NCBI GenBank assembly: GCA_964551335.1
Contig: CAZKCO010000028.1
Location: 28,902 to 92,901, forward strand
DNA length: 64,000 nt
From: Tunicatimonas sp964551335
Lineage (GTDB): Bacteria; Bacteroidota; Bacteroidia; Cytophagales; Cyclobacteriaceae
Reading direction: 5' to 3'
Below the pieces are notes generated by a model. It made no database searches. It was not told the DNA's origin and worked only from the letters and a program-made list of their open reading frames with translations. Positions 53,451 through 62,023 of this stretch are shown here, in pieces (the stretch's first letter is position 1; each line of letters opens with the position of its first letter). A program made the position numbers and the translations under genes.

Positions 53451-54206
53451 TCAAATGGGCCTTAAGTTATTCTGCCGGATATAGCCTGTTTCACCATTCC
53501 ATTCAATTTTTGCCCAAACATCGCGACTACCTTCCACCTTCACCCGGTGGCCTTTTTCACTAATATACACCACGTCGGCCCCGGAAGAGGGAGCACTCAT
53601 AATTGGAGTATGATCATCTATGATTATTGCCAATGAGGAACCCAATGAGTAATTAGCAATATAGAATAAGCCACCCAGTGCCAGTATAAATACTAATCCA
53701 ACGCCATAAGGCTTACCAGTCCGCTGGTTAGATCGGCCAAAAGCAATGTAAGCCAGTATAGCTAATAAAACGGCACATAAGCCATAGATAACGAAGTAGC
53801 GATACTTTCGAAGTAAATTCTGAAAAAGATCATAGTCAGTATACTCGTAGCCCCGTAAACGATGTTGAGCCGATAGTTCGCGCATCTTTTCAATAGCCGC
53901 CTCATCTGAAGTAACCAAATAAAACTCGTTCAGGTAATACAATGCCTCACTGTATTCACCCAGCCCTTCCTGGATAAATGCCATCTTTAGTAGCATGGCT
54001 GGTGAAGTCTGTTGCTCCTGGTAGAACAACTGTTCATACAACCGCAATGACTCGGTATATTGACGTAGTGCATAGAGCGAGTCAGCCTTCTGAAGGGTAG
54101 GCATATTTTCAGATTGAGCCCAAACTATTTCGTTCCCAAACATGTTAGCATAGCCCAAGAAGAAGGTAAGTATAATTTTGCGGAGTACCTTTTGGAAATT
54201 CGTCAT
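53451..54206 (-). CDS. Exported TPR and SH3-like domain membrane protein (BatE-like)
   Basis: 251 residues from the ATG at 54206; a TTG at 54230 would add eight. Begins with a signal-like helix and WAQ cleavage. Two tetratricopeptide-like repeats follow (LQKADSLYALRQYTESLRLY, then LKMAFIQEGLGEYSEALYY), then two membrane helices (YFVIYGLCAVLLAILAYIAFG and GVGLVFILALGGLFYIANYSLG), and a C-terminal bacterial SH3 domain (DVWAKIEWNGETGYIRQNNLRPI, quoted in part). The layout resembles BatE of the Bacteroidota Bat operon, but no BatA-D gene is adjacent, so it may be an independent relative. Confidence 0.75.
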   Translation of the reverse strand: MTNFQKVLRKIILTFFLGYANMFGNEIVWAQSENMPTLQKADSLYALRQYTESLRLYEQLFYQEQQTSPAMLLKMAFIQEGLGEYSEALYYLNEFYLVTSDEAAIEKMRELSAQHRLRGYEYTDYDLFQNLLRKYRYFVIYGLCAVLLAILAYIAFGRSNQRTGKPYGVGLVFILALGGLFYIANYSLGSSLAIIIDDHTPIMSAPSSGADVVYISEKGHRVKVEGSRDVWAKIEWNGETGYIRQNNLRPI

Positions 54207-54222
54207 AAGCCTCTTACCTTTG
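54191..54222 (+). promoter_or_regulatory. Promoter of tRNA-Lys
   Basis: TTTG at 54191-54194, a 20-base spacer, then TACCTTTG at 54215-54222, a perfect Bacteroidota promoter. It lies inside the start of the divergent SH3/TPR gene. Transcription begins near 54229, 75 bases before the tRNA. Confidence 0.65.
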
Positions 54223-54303
54223 CATCGCAATTAAGCAGATAGCTGTTAGAAAAACAACTAGTCGGCAACCCGATGGTCGGCACCCCGACTTCTTCCTATA
54301 ATT

Positions 54304-54376
54304 GAATCCGTAGCTCAGCTGGTAGAGCAACGCCCTTTTAAGGCGTGGGTCCTGGGTTCGAGCCCCAGCGGGTTCA
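54304..54376 (+). tRNA. tRNA-Lys (anticodon UUU)
   Basis: 73 bases. Acceptor stem GAATCCG with CGGGTTC, D arm GCTC-AGCTGGTA-GAGC, anticodon stem-loop ACGCC-CTTTTAA-GGCGT giving TTT, T arm CTGGG-TTCGAGC-CCCAG. No CCA is encoded. Confidence 0.95.
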
Positions 54377-54378
54377 CT

Positions 54379-54416
54379 AAACCTTGTAAGTGTCTACTTG
54401 CAAGGTTTTTTGTTTT
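54379..54416 (+). terminator. Intrinsic terminator of tRNA-Lys
   Basis: A stem AACCTTGTAAGT paired with ACTTGCAAGGTT (one T-G pair), four-base loop, then TTTTTG. It follows the tRNA by two bases. Confidence 0.85.
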
Positions 54417-54678
54417 AAGTCCAGTTTGGCAGAGACACTTAGTAAAGCATACCATAATACTCGAGACTATGGCATAAAATTTCCGATGATAAATTTTACT
54501 ATTTACTGAAAATAAATAGATAGTTTATCGCTTTATGAATTTCAGTGGTTTAATTTAACTAATTAGTGATATCATTATCATGTAACAATTGGTTATCAAT
54601 TACTTACAATCACTGTAAAAAGGTTCGTACCTTAGCTGCTAACTTTCAGACTATAACTATATATGTAACTTACTTGCC

Positions 54679-55044
54679 ATGCGCATTTTTATTATTGATG
54701 ACAATCAAATCGATCTACTGATTAGCCGAAAGCTGCTTCTGAAAAACAAGGCTGATCTGGAGGTTCAGGAATACGTGCAGGCCCAGCAGGCTTTAGCAGA
54801 TATTACTGGTCAACCTTCTAATAATCCAGATGTTATCTTGCTGGATTTGAACATGCCTGAAATGGATGGATGGGAATTCTTGGAGGCTCTTAAAGCTGCT
54901 CAAATTCAATCCAGCTTAAAGGTTTATGTGCTTACTTCTTCGCTAGATGACCGAGATCGGACTAAAGCTAAAAACTACGATGTAGTAGCGGGTTATTTAA
55001 CCAAACCACTAAACGACGTAGCCATTCAGAACATTCTTGATTAG
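54679..55044 (+). CDS. Single-domain response regulator (receiver only)
   Basis: 121 residues, only a CheY-like receiver. Acid pocket DDNQ near the start, the phosphoacceptor aspartate in VILLDLNMPEMDG (about D56), the threonine/serine in VYVLTSSLDD and the lysine in GYLTKPLND. The receiver has no output domain, so it is either a CheY-like diffusible regulator or part of a phosphorelay. The TPR kinase at 36332 is far away and not an obvious partner. An imperfect -7 box TAACTTTC lies at 54640-54647. Confidence 0.9.
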   Translation: MRIFIIDDNQIDLLISRKLLLKNKADLEVQEYVQAQQALADITGQPSNNPDVILLDLNMPEMDGWEFLEALKAAQIQSSLKVYVLTSSLDDRDRTKAKNYDVVAGYLTKPLNDVAIQNILD

Positions 55045-55141
55045 GTGATTTTCTCAGCCGAGGGTATTAAACTTTTTAGTCGAAAAAAAGTTGTTTTATC
55101 AGTAAATACACAAAACTTTTTTATCTAAACTAAAGAATACC

Positions 55142-55624
55142 ATGAAATCACTTACTCAAAGCTGTTTTTTTACTATTTTTTCTTTGTTAGTATTATCAGC
55201 TTTTACCAGTTGTAATAAAGCTCTTACCAAGCAGGATGTAGAAGACGAAGTGCAAGAAGCACGTGAGGCAACCCAAGAGGCCAAAGAAGAGTCCCGGGAA
55301 GCTATTGAAACCCGAGAAGCTTATTACGAAGATTTTCGCGAAACCAAAACCAAAGAATTTAAAAATCGGAGCAAGGAAATAGATAAGCGTATTCGCGATT
55401 TAAACAAAACCGCTCGCGATGTAAGCTCTACTAGTGCCAAGGCCGATATTGAGTCAGCTATTGCCGAGCTAGAACAAGAACAAGATGAAGTAAATGATCG
55501 GCTTCGCGAAATTCGTACCATGACTAAGGAGGATTGGAATACATCATACGAAGAAATTAATGAAGCAATTGCTCGTATTGAAGCAGAAATTGACCGAGTA
55601 GCTGAAAGTATAAGTGAGAACTAA
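55142..55624 (+). CDS. Coiled-coil lipoprotein of unknown function
   Basis: 160 residues. The signal ends in the lipobox-like AFTSC, so a lipid anchor is expected on C24. The remainder is almost wholly glutamate, arginine and lysine rich and strongly helical (VQEAREATQEAKEESREAIE), predicted to form one or two coiled coils. The composition resembles small cell-envelope lipoproteins of Bacteroidota, and I cannot assign a function. A good terminator follows, so it is a one-gene transcript. Confidence 0.7.
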   Translation: MKSLTQSCFFTIFSLLVLSAFTSCNKALTKQDVEDEVQEAREATQEAKEESREAIETREAYYEDFRETKTKEFKNRSKEIDKRIRDLNKTARDVSSTSAKADIESAIAELEQEQDEVNDRLREIRTMTKEDWNTSYEEINEAIARIEAEIDRVAESISEN

Positions 55625-55655
55625 TCAATTCACTTTTCTGCAAAATATCAGATAT

Positions 55656-55681
55656 AACCGGCTTTAGTGCCGGTTTTTTTA
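55656..55681 (+). terminator. Intrinsic terminator of the coiled-coil lipoprotein gene
   Basis: Stem AACCGGC (55656-55662) with GCCGGTT (55669-55675), six-base loop, T-run after. Confidence 0.85.
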
Positions 55682-55783
55682 TGTAATTCCAGACGATTTA
55701 TTACCTCTTAGAGGCTGACTTTCACTGATTTTTATAAAACCTATTTACACTAAATTAGTATATACTAATAATAAAATATTCAA

Positions 55784-56167
55784 ATGCCACGTTTTCGTTT
55801 GTTTGTGTGTATCGTCGGGGTTCTTACCCTTATGTTAGCATCTCAGGTGCTAGGCGCTACCGCTATGGGCGAAATGAAAAGCAACAATCCGGTTGATCAG
55901 GATGCTACGGTATACCCCAACCCGGCTACCGACTTCGTGTTTGTACGAACCGATCGTCTTCCTTTCCCTACCTCGGCTAATAGCGAGCTTTCTATCAAAG
56001 TGGTCAACATTCTGGGAAATACTATAAGAACCTCAACTGAACTGGTAGATAATCGTACTTACCGCATTGATTTGAGTCAATACCCCGCTGGTTATTACTT
56101 GTTGATTGTTCAGTGCAGCAACTGTCCCGATACTGACAAAGCTATTATTAGATTTCAGAAGCAGTAG
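55784..56167 (+). CDS. Mini-protein made of a signal peptide and a T9SS type A-like sorting tail
   Basis: 127 residues. The signal peptide ends near ASQVLGA. After only about 20 linker residues the protein is a T9SS type A sorting domain look-alike: TVYPNPATDFVFVRTD, IKVVNILGNTI, YRIDLSQYPAGYYLLIV and a lysine-ending tail. Normally such tails are the last 80 residues of large secreted enzymes; here it stands almost alone. It may be a free sorting domain, the remnant of a bigger gene, or a surface peptide. A CSNC pair (QCSNCPD) near the end is unusual. It overlaps the rhomboid gene tail to tail by 20 bases. Confidence 0.7.
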   Translation: MPRFRLFVCIVGVLTLMLASQVLGATAMGEMKSNNPVDQDATVYPNPATDFVFVRTDRLPFPTSANSELSIKVVNILGNTIRTSTELVDNRTYRIDLSQYPAGYYLLIVQCSNCPDTDKAIIRFQKQ

Positions 56168-56957
56168 TATCTGAATCATCTTCACCTACGTTGAGCACCT
56201 GAGTATATCGATCTCCCTTATTTACATCCGTATCTGAATTGTAGCTATACGAATAGCTAGCAGAAGTAGAACGTCTGGTGGTGAAATAATTTTCCGTATG
56301 GAACGTATGACTTACTTTCGGTAAGTGACTTACTTTCTTAACTTCAGTATTACTAGGAATTAGACTAGGTAGGCCATCTGAGGTACGGAAATAAAAAGCG
56401 CAGAATATTCCCGCTGCCGCCCCAAGCAGGTGCGACTCCCAGGATACATTCTGCTGTTCGGGATTTGGAAGCAAGCCTTGTAGCATTCCGTTATACAGAA
56501 AGGCGATCACTACTGCTACCGCAATAGAGCGAACATCCTTCCGAAAAAGGCCACTGAATAGGAGGAAAGCCGCTAACCCGTATACGATACCGCTGGAACC
56601 AATATGATAAGCTTGTCTGGCTGCTACCCAAACCCAAAACCCGGTGATCAAATAAATCCATAGGAAGACCTCTAGCGCAATCTTATCGTAGAAATAGAAG
56701 GTGGCGACTAGTAGAAAAATGAGAGGAAATGTATTAGATAAAAGGTGAAGGAAAGTACCGTGCACTAAAGGTCCGGTAATAATTCCGACCATGCCGGGCA
56801 AACTACGCGGAAATATTCCGAAAACTCCTAAATCTATCGGAATACTCCACTCTACAGCTCGCACGAGCCACAGCAGCAAAGCAAAACCTATCGCAAAGAA
56901 AATACTCCGCTGCAATACTCTATTGTCTTCCGAAGATATATTATTGCTCCTTTTCAC
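56148..56957 (-). CDS. Rhomboid family intramembrane serine protease
   Basis: 269 residues. About six membrane helices. The catalytic serine is in GSSGIVYGLAAFLL (GxSGxxxG), and the histidine is in WESHLLGAAAG on the last helix. It cleaves transmembrane helices of target proteins. After the membrane part the C-terminal 75 residues form a polar tail rich in serine, threonine and tyrosine (STSASYSYSYNSDTDVNKG), which has no known equivalent. It overlaps the small membrane protein gene at its start by 17 bases. Confidence 0.9.
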   Translation of the reverse strand: MKRSNNISSEDNRVLQRSIFFAIGFALLLWLVRAVEWSIPIDLGVFGIFPRSLPGMVGIITGPLVHGTFLHLLSNTFPLIFLLVATFYFYDKIALEVFLWIYLITGFWVWVAARQAYHIGSSGIVYGLAAFLLFSGLFRKDVRSIAVAVVIAFLYNGMLQGLLPNPEQQNVSWESHLLGAAAGIFCAFYFRTSDGLPSLIPSNTEVKKVSHLPKVSHTFHTENYFTTRRSTSASYSYSYNSDTDVNKGDRYTQVLNVGEDDSDTTASEI

Positions 56958-57165
56958 GAATATATTTTAGTCGATATACGACCGATTGCCCTACCAGTGA
57001 GATACCGGAGTTTATGATTACCAGACTACCAGTACCTAACCAAAACCAGCTTTCTTGCTCGTATTTTGCAATTATAGCTTCGCCAAATAAGCTTAATCCT
57101 AGACCGATTAACACCAACCCAACCACCGCAAAGGCCAGCCAGTAAGTAAAATAACGCTTCTTCAT
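56941..57165 (-). CDS. Small two-helix membrane protein coupled to rhomboid
   Basis: 74 residues. Two hydrophobic segments (YWLAFAVVGLVLIGLGLSLFG and WLGTGSLVIINSGISLVGQSVV) with a short charged tail (RLKYIREKEQ). The gene overlaps the rhomboid start by 17 bases, so both are translated together. It resembles small membrane proteins of unknown function in Bacteroidota; I cannot name a family. Confidence 0.65.
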   Translation of the reverse strand: MKKRYFTYWLAFAVVGLVLIGLGLSLFGEAIIAKYEQESWFWLGTGSLVIINSGISLVGQSVVYRLKYIREKEQ

Positions 57166-57198
57166 ATAAAATACTTATCCTCTTTGAAAAGAACGCTG

Positions 57199-58101
57199 TC
57201 AGAAAAACAATTCCTGAGCCAAACGGTAAGTATTAGCGTGTGCTTCTACAATATGAGCAATTTTTTCTGAATAACCACCCCCCATACTGAGTGCTACCGG
57301 AACATCTCCCTGCTGACAAAGCTTTAATACCACCCGGTCACGCTCCCGGCAACCCGCTATACTCAATCCTAAACGACCTAGTTTATCCGAAGCTAATACA
57401 TCCACCCCGGACTGAAAAAAAACAAAATCAGGCATCACCTGCTCCAGTAAACGTGGTAGTACCTTCCTTAGTTTTTTCAGATAAGTGCTATCGTCGGTAC
57501 CGTCCGGTAAGGCGATGTCTAAGTCTGACTGTTCTTTATGCATAGGATAATTCTTGGCTCCGTGCATACTAAAGGTAAATACTGTTGGGTCGTGACGGAA
57601 AATCTGGGCAGTTCCGTTGCCTTGGTGTACATCCAGATCAACCACCAACACCCGTCGGACTAATCCTTTCTCTCGCAGATAGTTGGCCGCAATAGCAATA
57701 TCATTGAGTAAACAAAATCCTTCGCCCCGGTCGGTAAAGGCATGATGTGTGCCCCCGGCAATATTAAATGCGATGCCATATTCCAAAGCAAATAATGCGG
57801 CCTGGACTGTTCCTTGCATAATCGTTATCTCTCGCTGTACTAACTCTTCTGACATAGGAAATCCGGTTTTGCGTATCTCCGACTGAGTAAGCTGTTGTCC
57901 CTTTAATCGTTGCCAATAAAACGGGTCGTGGGTATTAGTAATATATTGTTCTTTCAGCGGATGAGGTGCAAATAAATTATCCTCAGTGATAGTACCTTCG
58001 TAAAGCAACTGCTCCGGAATGAGGTTATATTTAATCATAGGGAACCGGTGATTCTCCGGCAACGGGTGAGCATAAATTTCTGACCAGGCAATTTTTAACA
58101 T
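57199..58101 (-). CDS. Histone deacetylase family protein
   Basis: 300 residues from the ATG at 58101 (MLKIAWSEIYAHPLPENHRFPM is the usual start of the family). The zinc-dependent motifs are GGTHHAFTDRGEGFCLLND, VVDLDVHQGNGTAQIF and FFQSGVDVLASDKLGRL. These enzymes remove acetyl groups from lysine or from acetylpolyamines; the bacterial substrate is often acetoin-related or acetyl-polyamine, unsettled here. It lies 33 bases from the small membrane protein gene in the same direction, probably without a shared function. Confidence 0.92.
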   Translation of the reverse strand: MLKIAWSEIYAHPLPENHRFPMIKYNLIPEQLLYEGTITEDNLFAPHPLKEQYITNTHDPFYWQRLKGQQLTQSEIRKTGFPMSEELVQREITIMQGTVQAALFALEYGIAFNIAGGTHHAFTDRGEGFCLLNDIAIAANYLREKGLVRRVLVVDLDVHQGNGTAQIFRHDPTVFTFSMHGAKNYPMHKEQSDLDIALPDGTDDSTYLKKLRKVLPRLLEQVMPDFVFFQSGVDVLASDKLGRLGLSIAGCRERDRVVLKLCQQGDVPVALSMGGGYSEKIAHIVEAHANTYRLAQELFF

Positions 58102-58177
58102 AACAATAGCGGCAGCACATGTCCGCAATTATCAACCTGAGTCATAGATAAGAGTTATATTCTTATGGTAAAAAGTA

Positions 58178-58645
58178 TTAGAACCAGATTAGGTATGCTA
58201 CCATAAGACTTAGCAAACCATTGATGATAGCCGCAAATGACTGAAAATCGGGACCTTTGAAAATGAATAATGCAACAGACGCGATAACCACCACTAAGAA
58301 AGCAAGTACTACGTATAACCAAAACGCTACGAACACCGATTGACCCGCAATATCTACGCTTCGAACAATATGGAGAAATTGCGTACAGTATACGGTAACC
58401 ACTGCATTTTTCTGAAAGCTGCTGATGTATTTCTCCGAAACCTCAAAAAAATGACGACTAGTCTGGATTTCGTATGTTCCGAATCTCTGATCTTGCACTT
58501 CTGATTGCTGTACCCGGTAGATAGCTTTTTGCTGTATATCAGTAATTTTATCTTCTTTTTGATTGATCTGCCAGAAATCAATTATGATAAACAGATTGAT
58601 CAGTAAAAACCCTATATGAGCTATCGCAACTCTTCCCCCCATCAT
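58178..58645 (-). CDS. Membrane protein of unknown function next to the FG-GAP surface protein
   Basis: 155 residues with one N-terminal helix (IAHIGFLLINLFIIIDFW) and two C-terminal helices (AFWLYVVLAFLVVVIASVALFIF, quoted in part, and GLLSLMVAYLIWF). The middle part (about 60 residues) is polar. It begins eight bases after the giant surface protein gene, so it is in its operon. It might help export or anchoring, but no homologue comes to mind. Confidence 0.6.
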   Translation of the reverse strand: MMGGRVAIAHIGFLLINLFIIIDFWQINQKEDKITDIQQKAIYRVQQSEVQDQRFGTYEIQTSRHFFEVSEKYISSFQKNAVVTVYCTQFLHIVRSVDIAGQSVFVAFWLYVVLAFLVVVIASVALFIFKGPDFQSFAAIINGLLSLMVAYLIWF

Positions 58646-58653
58646 AATAATTA

Positions 58654-61600
58654 TTATCGAATAATTGTGACGCTACCGGTTTGGCGGCCTGCTTCTTCAC
58701 CGCAGTCTATCAAATAGAAATAAACACCGGCTGGAACGGCGCTTCCACTAGTAGTGCCATTCCAGGGCTGAAGATTACTGTAATCTTCTTCTTCATATAT
58801 CTTAATTCCTTGCCGGTTAAATAAAGTAAGTCGGCAATCCGGATATAAATCCATTTTTTCTATGTACCAGGTATCGTTATTTCCGTCATTGTTCGGGGTA
58901 AAAGCTTTTTCCGGTATTACATCCAGACTACGGTCTACCGTCACCGTAAACTCAGCCGTACTTTCGCAACCTAGTTCATTAATTACGAGGCAAGTATAAG
59001 TAGTGGTGATCAATGGTCGCACAATAGGGTTGGCTACCGTAGTGTCACTAATTGACTGATCTGAACTCCAGCGGTAAACTGTTCCACCCGAGGCTTGCAA
59101 TTGTAACGTATCACCCAGTGAAATTCGGTCACGAGAAGCACTGATATCAGCCTCGGGATGACCAGCTTCTTCTACCACAATCTGCTGAGAAGTAGCACAG
59201 CCGGTTGCGGTAGTCACGGTAACGGTGTAGGTACCCGCTTCGCTCACGGATATCGTACGCTTGCTATCTCCGTTACTCCAGGTATAGGCAGAAAAGCCCT
59301 CATTGGCTTCTAATACCACCGAGGTATTTGGGCACAGGTTTGGATTATCAACTGCTTGCACAACTAGCTCCGGAATATCTAATACTTCTATTGACTGTTC
59401 GTGACGATCCCGCACGCTTCCGTCATTTTCCAGGATCTCTACTACTACCCTACGGGTTCCAGTCGCCCGGAACTGGTACGATACGGTGTCGCCTTCCAAT
59501 GGGCTTGTACCCTCCCCAAAACTCCAGCGGTAGCGAATAGCCTCACCATTCAACCTGCCAGGAGTTATAATAAAGGTACCAGATTGGTTTAAGCAGAGTT
59601 CTGAGGATATTTCGGGGCGAGCATAGATTACTTCAACCGGATTGCTGTTTCGGGTGCAACCTTCGGCATTTCGGGTAATTACGTTGTATTCTCCTTCCTG
59701 ATTTGCCGTAAACGTTAGTTCAGTAGCACCAGTTATATCCTGATTATTTTGCTGCCACTGGTAGGTCTGTCCATCAATATTATTGACTATTAGGGAAACT
59801 TCTCCTCCCTCAAAGAACACTGGCAAGCTTCCGGTTTGAATCGCAATGGTTTCTGGCTCACTCACTTTTATATAGGTAGTTGCAGTATCACTGACGCAGC
59901 CTCCGTTAGCTTCGCTAGCCTTCACGTAAAGCACGTATAGCCCCTCATTCTCTTTGGTAGCGTTCGGAATAATAGGACTTACCCCACCGGAAGTGAAGCC
60001 GTTAGGCCCTGTCCAGAAGTAATCGGCGTTCACCACTTCGGCCTGAAGCATGATATTTTCTCCAAAGCATACCGGGTCTACCGGATTTCTATTAATAATG
60101 GTCGGTTTGGAAGGAACAAATCCTTCAGGACGTACTACTTCTACTTTATTGGAAGCAACGGGAGCACAACCATAGCCATTGTGAATAGACGCATCGGATG
60201 ATACTTTCACTCGATAGTACAGTTCGTTATCGGTAGTGAAAGTAAAGGTAGAGTCAGTTGCCTCGGCCACCGGACTAAAGGTGACTCCATCGGCAGAACT
60301 TTCCCACAGGTAATCTACTCCAATCGCTTTAGTCACCGAAAGTTGATAGGGCAGTTGATCACAAACTCCTAATCCATTCTGAGGTTCTAACACCGGCGAA
60401 ACACAGTTTCGGTTAAGCTGAATAGCAATTTGATCCGTAACCGTTTCGGTATAAGCCAAATCCGGTTTTCCGTCACCGTTCAGGTCCCCCCCCCGAATAC
60501 TTAGTGAGTTTTCATTGGCTAGTATTACTTGTTTAGTATTAAAGTCTAATGAGCCGATGGTACTTTTGTTGAAAAGTAACACCACCCAGTTTCTATCCTG
60601 AGCCGCCACTGCAATGTCTAACAAACCATTTCCGTCCAAATCAACTAGCTCTAGACCTTCTCGTCCTAGTGAAGTCTGATCAAATCTTACCGGACTAGCA
60701 AAGCTAACCACCCCCCCTTGGGAGGTATTGCGAAGGGTTCCTACGTACGTATCGTTTACTACCACCAAGTCAGTTAATCCATCGTTATCCAAATCGCCCG
60801 CTTTTAAGTTGGTGATACGGCCTGTGGCAGTCAACTGGGTAACTCCACCAAAATTGAGTGAACCCGGCGTGCTAGCGTTGGTTATGATGTAGACACCGCT
60901 ACTTTCATCTTCGCTTACCGCAATATCAGGCAGTCCGTCTCCGCTAAAGTCTTCAACCGCAATACCACTGAGTTCAGTAGTACTCAGACCAAATATCTCA
61001 AAGGGCAAACTCGGATTAGGGTTAAAACCAATGGCAACCCCCGTACTGTTATTAAGAAATACCGAAACTCCCCCTTCAGCCGAAATATCAGCCGCCGTAA
61101 TGTCCGGCCTTCCATCACCATCAATATCCCGAATCACCATCCGAGCTGCCAGATTTCCTTGCAAAGAAAGTGAAACCGGAAGTACTACATCAAAGTCAAT
61201 AGCTCCGCCAACGGTACTAGTGTTACGGTAAACGTAAAGGCGCTCTTTATCAGTATTATTATTTGATGCCGAAAATACCAGCTCGGGTAAACCATCTCCG
61301 TTCAGGTCGCCGCAGCGTACCCAACGGGTTTTAGCATTAATATCTATTTCTAACGAAGTGAAAGCTACCGTATCCAGATCAGGGGTAGAATTCTGTAAAA
61401 TGGTTATTTTCTCGCTATCAGTATCACTAGTTGCAATGTCGTTTAGACCATCCTGGTTAAAATCACAAAAGCAAAGGTTATAGAGATTGGCTCCGGAAGT
61501 TGCATAACGATACGGAGTTTCCAGCAGGTTTCTGTCAAAATCTTTTCCATCGAAGCTAAGGTAGAAAACCTCCGGTGAATAGGCAGTCAGTTGATTATCG

Positions 61601-61887
61601 CGACGAGTAACCGATACGCTGCTGGTTGTGGCTCCGGGAGGGACCATCACTCTTAGTTCTGAGTCCAGCATACACTGATCAGCACTAATACATACGATTG
61701 AGTCAGCCACTGCGCCTCCAAAAAAAACGGTGATATTGGTAGTATCGGTGCCAAAACCGCTTCCCTTGATAGTAACCACCTCGTATACCGTACCGTGGGT
61801 TTTATCCAGGCTGGTGATGACTGGCACCTGAGCCAGCAAAGGGCCAGAAACCAGCAACAACGACAGAAGAAATTTATACTTGACCAT
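58654..61887 (-). CDS. Giant secreted surface protein: IPT/TIG, FG-GAP repeats, Ig/PKD-like, CHU_C (T9SS type B) tail
   Basis: 1077 residues. A signal peptide (MVKYKFLLSLLLVSGPLLAQ) leads to an IPT/TIG domain (VVTIKGSGFGTDTTNITVFF, about residues 23-110), then about seven FG-GAP/VCBS repeats (DFNQDGLNDIATSD, DLNGDGLPELVFSA, DIDGDGRPDITAAD and DLDNDGLTDLVVVN among them) at about 130-490, forming an integrin-like propeller that binds calcium. Ig-like and PKD-like domains follow (YRWSFGEGTSPLEGDTVSYQF). The last 80 residues are the CHU_C tail (KAFTPNNDGNNDTWYI, PAGVYFYLIDCG), the signal for type IX secretion type B. It likely acts at the cell surface in adhesion or gliding-related contacts. An AAGGAG ribosome site precedes the ATG. 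Confidence 0.88.
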   Translation of the reverse strand: MVKYKFLLSLLLVSGPLLAQVPVITSLDKTHGTVYEVVTIKGSGFGTDTTNITVFFGGAVADSIVCISADQCMLDSELRVMVPPGATTSSVSVTRRDNQLTAYSPEVFYLSFDGKDFDRNLLETPYRYATSGANLYNLCFCDFNQDGLNDIATSDTDSEKITILQNSTPDLDTVAFTSLEIDINAKTRWVRCGDLNGDGLPELVFSASNNNTDKERLYVYRNTSTVGGAIDFDVVLPVSLSLQGNLAARMVIRDIDGDGRPDITAADISAEGGVSVFLNNSTGVAIGFNPNPSLPFEIFGLSTTELSGIAVEDFSGDGLPDIAVSEDESSGVYIITNASTPGSLNFGGVTQLTATGRITNLKAGDLDNDGLTDLVVVNDTYVGTLRNTSQGGVVSFASPVRFDQTSLGREGLELVDLDGNGLLDIAVAAQDRNWVVLLFNKSTIGSLDFNTKQVILANENSLSIRGGDLNGDGKPDLAYTETVTDQIAIQLNRNCVSPVLEPQNGLGVCDQLPYQLSVTKAIGVDYLWESSADGVTFSPVAEATDSTFTFTTDNELYYRVKVSSDASIHNGYGCAPVASNKVEVVRPEGFVPSKPTIINRNPVDPVCFGENIMLQAEVVNADYFWTGPNGFTSGGVSPIIPNATKENEGLYVLYVKASEANGGCVSDTATTYIKVSEPETIAIQTGSLPVFFEGGEVSLIVNNIDGQTYQWQQNNQDITGATELTFTANQEGEYNVITRNAEGCTRNSNPVEVIYARPEISSELCLNQSGTFIITPGRLNGEAIRYRWSFGEGTSPLEGDTVSYQFRATGTRRVVVEILENDGSVRDRHEQSIEVLDIPELVVQAVDNPNLCPNTSVVLEANEGFSAYTWSNGDSKRTISVSEAGTYTVTVTTATGCATSQQIVVEEAGHPEADISASRDRISLGDTLQLQASGGTVYRWSSDQSISDTTVANPIVRPLITTTYTCLVINELGCESTAEFTVTVDRSLDVIPEKAFTPNNDGNNDTWYIEKMDLYPDCRLTLFNRQGIKIYEEEDYSNLQPWNGTTSGSAVPAGVYFYLIDCGEEAGRQTGSVTIIR

Positions 61888-62023
61888 ACCAGATGTACTC
61901 CTTAATTAGACAAAGCAAGGTACCTTATACCTTCTTTTTTTTTGGAGCAATAGTTGGCATTTGACCACAGGTGTAATATCTTTTGTGATATTCAGTTTCC
62001 GGAAAAACTATATACTATACACA

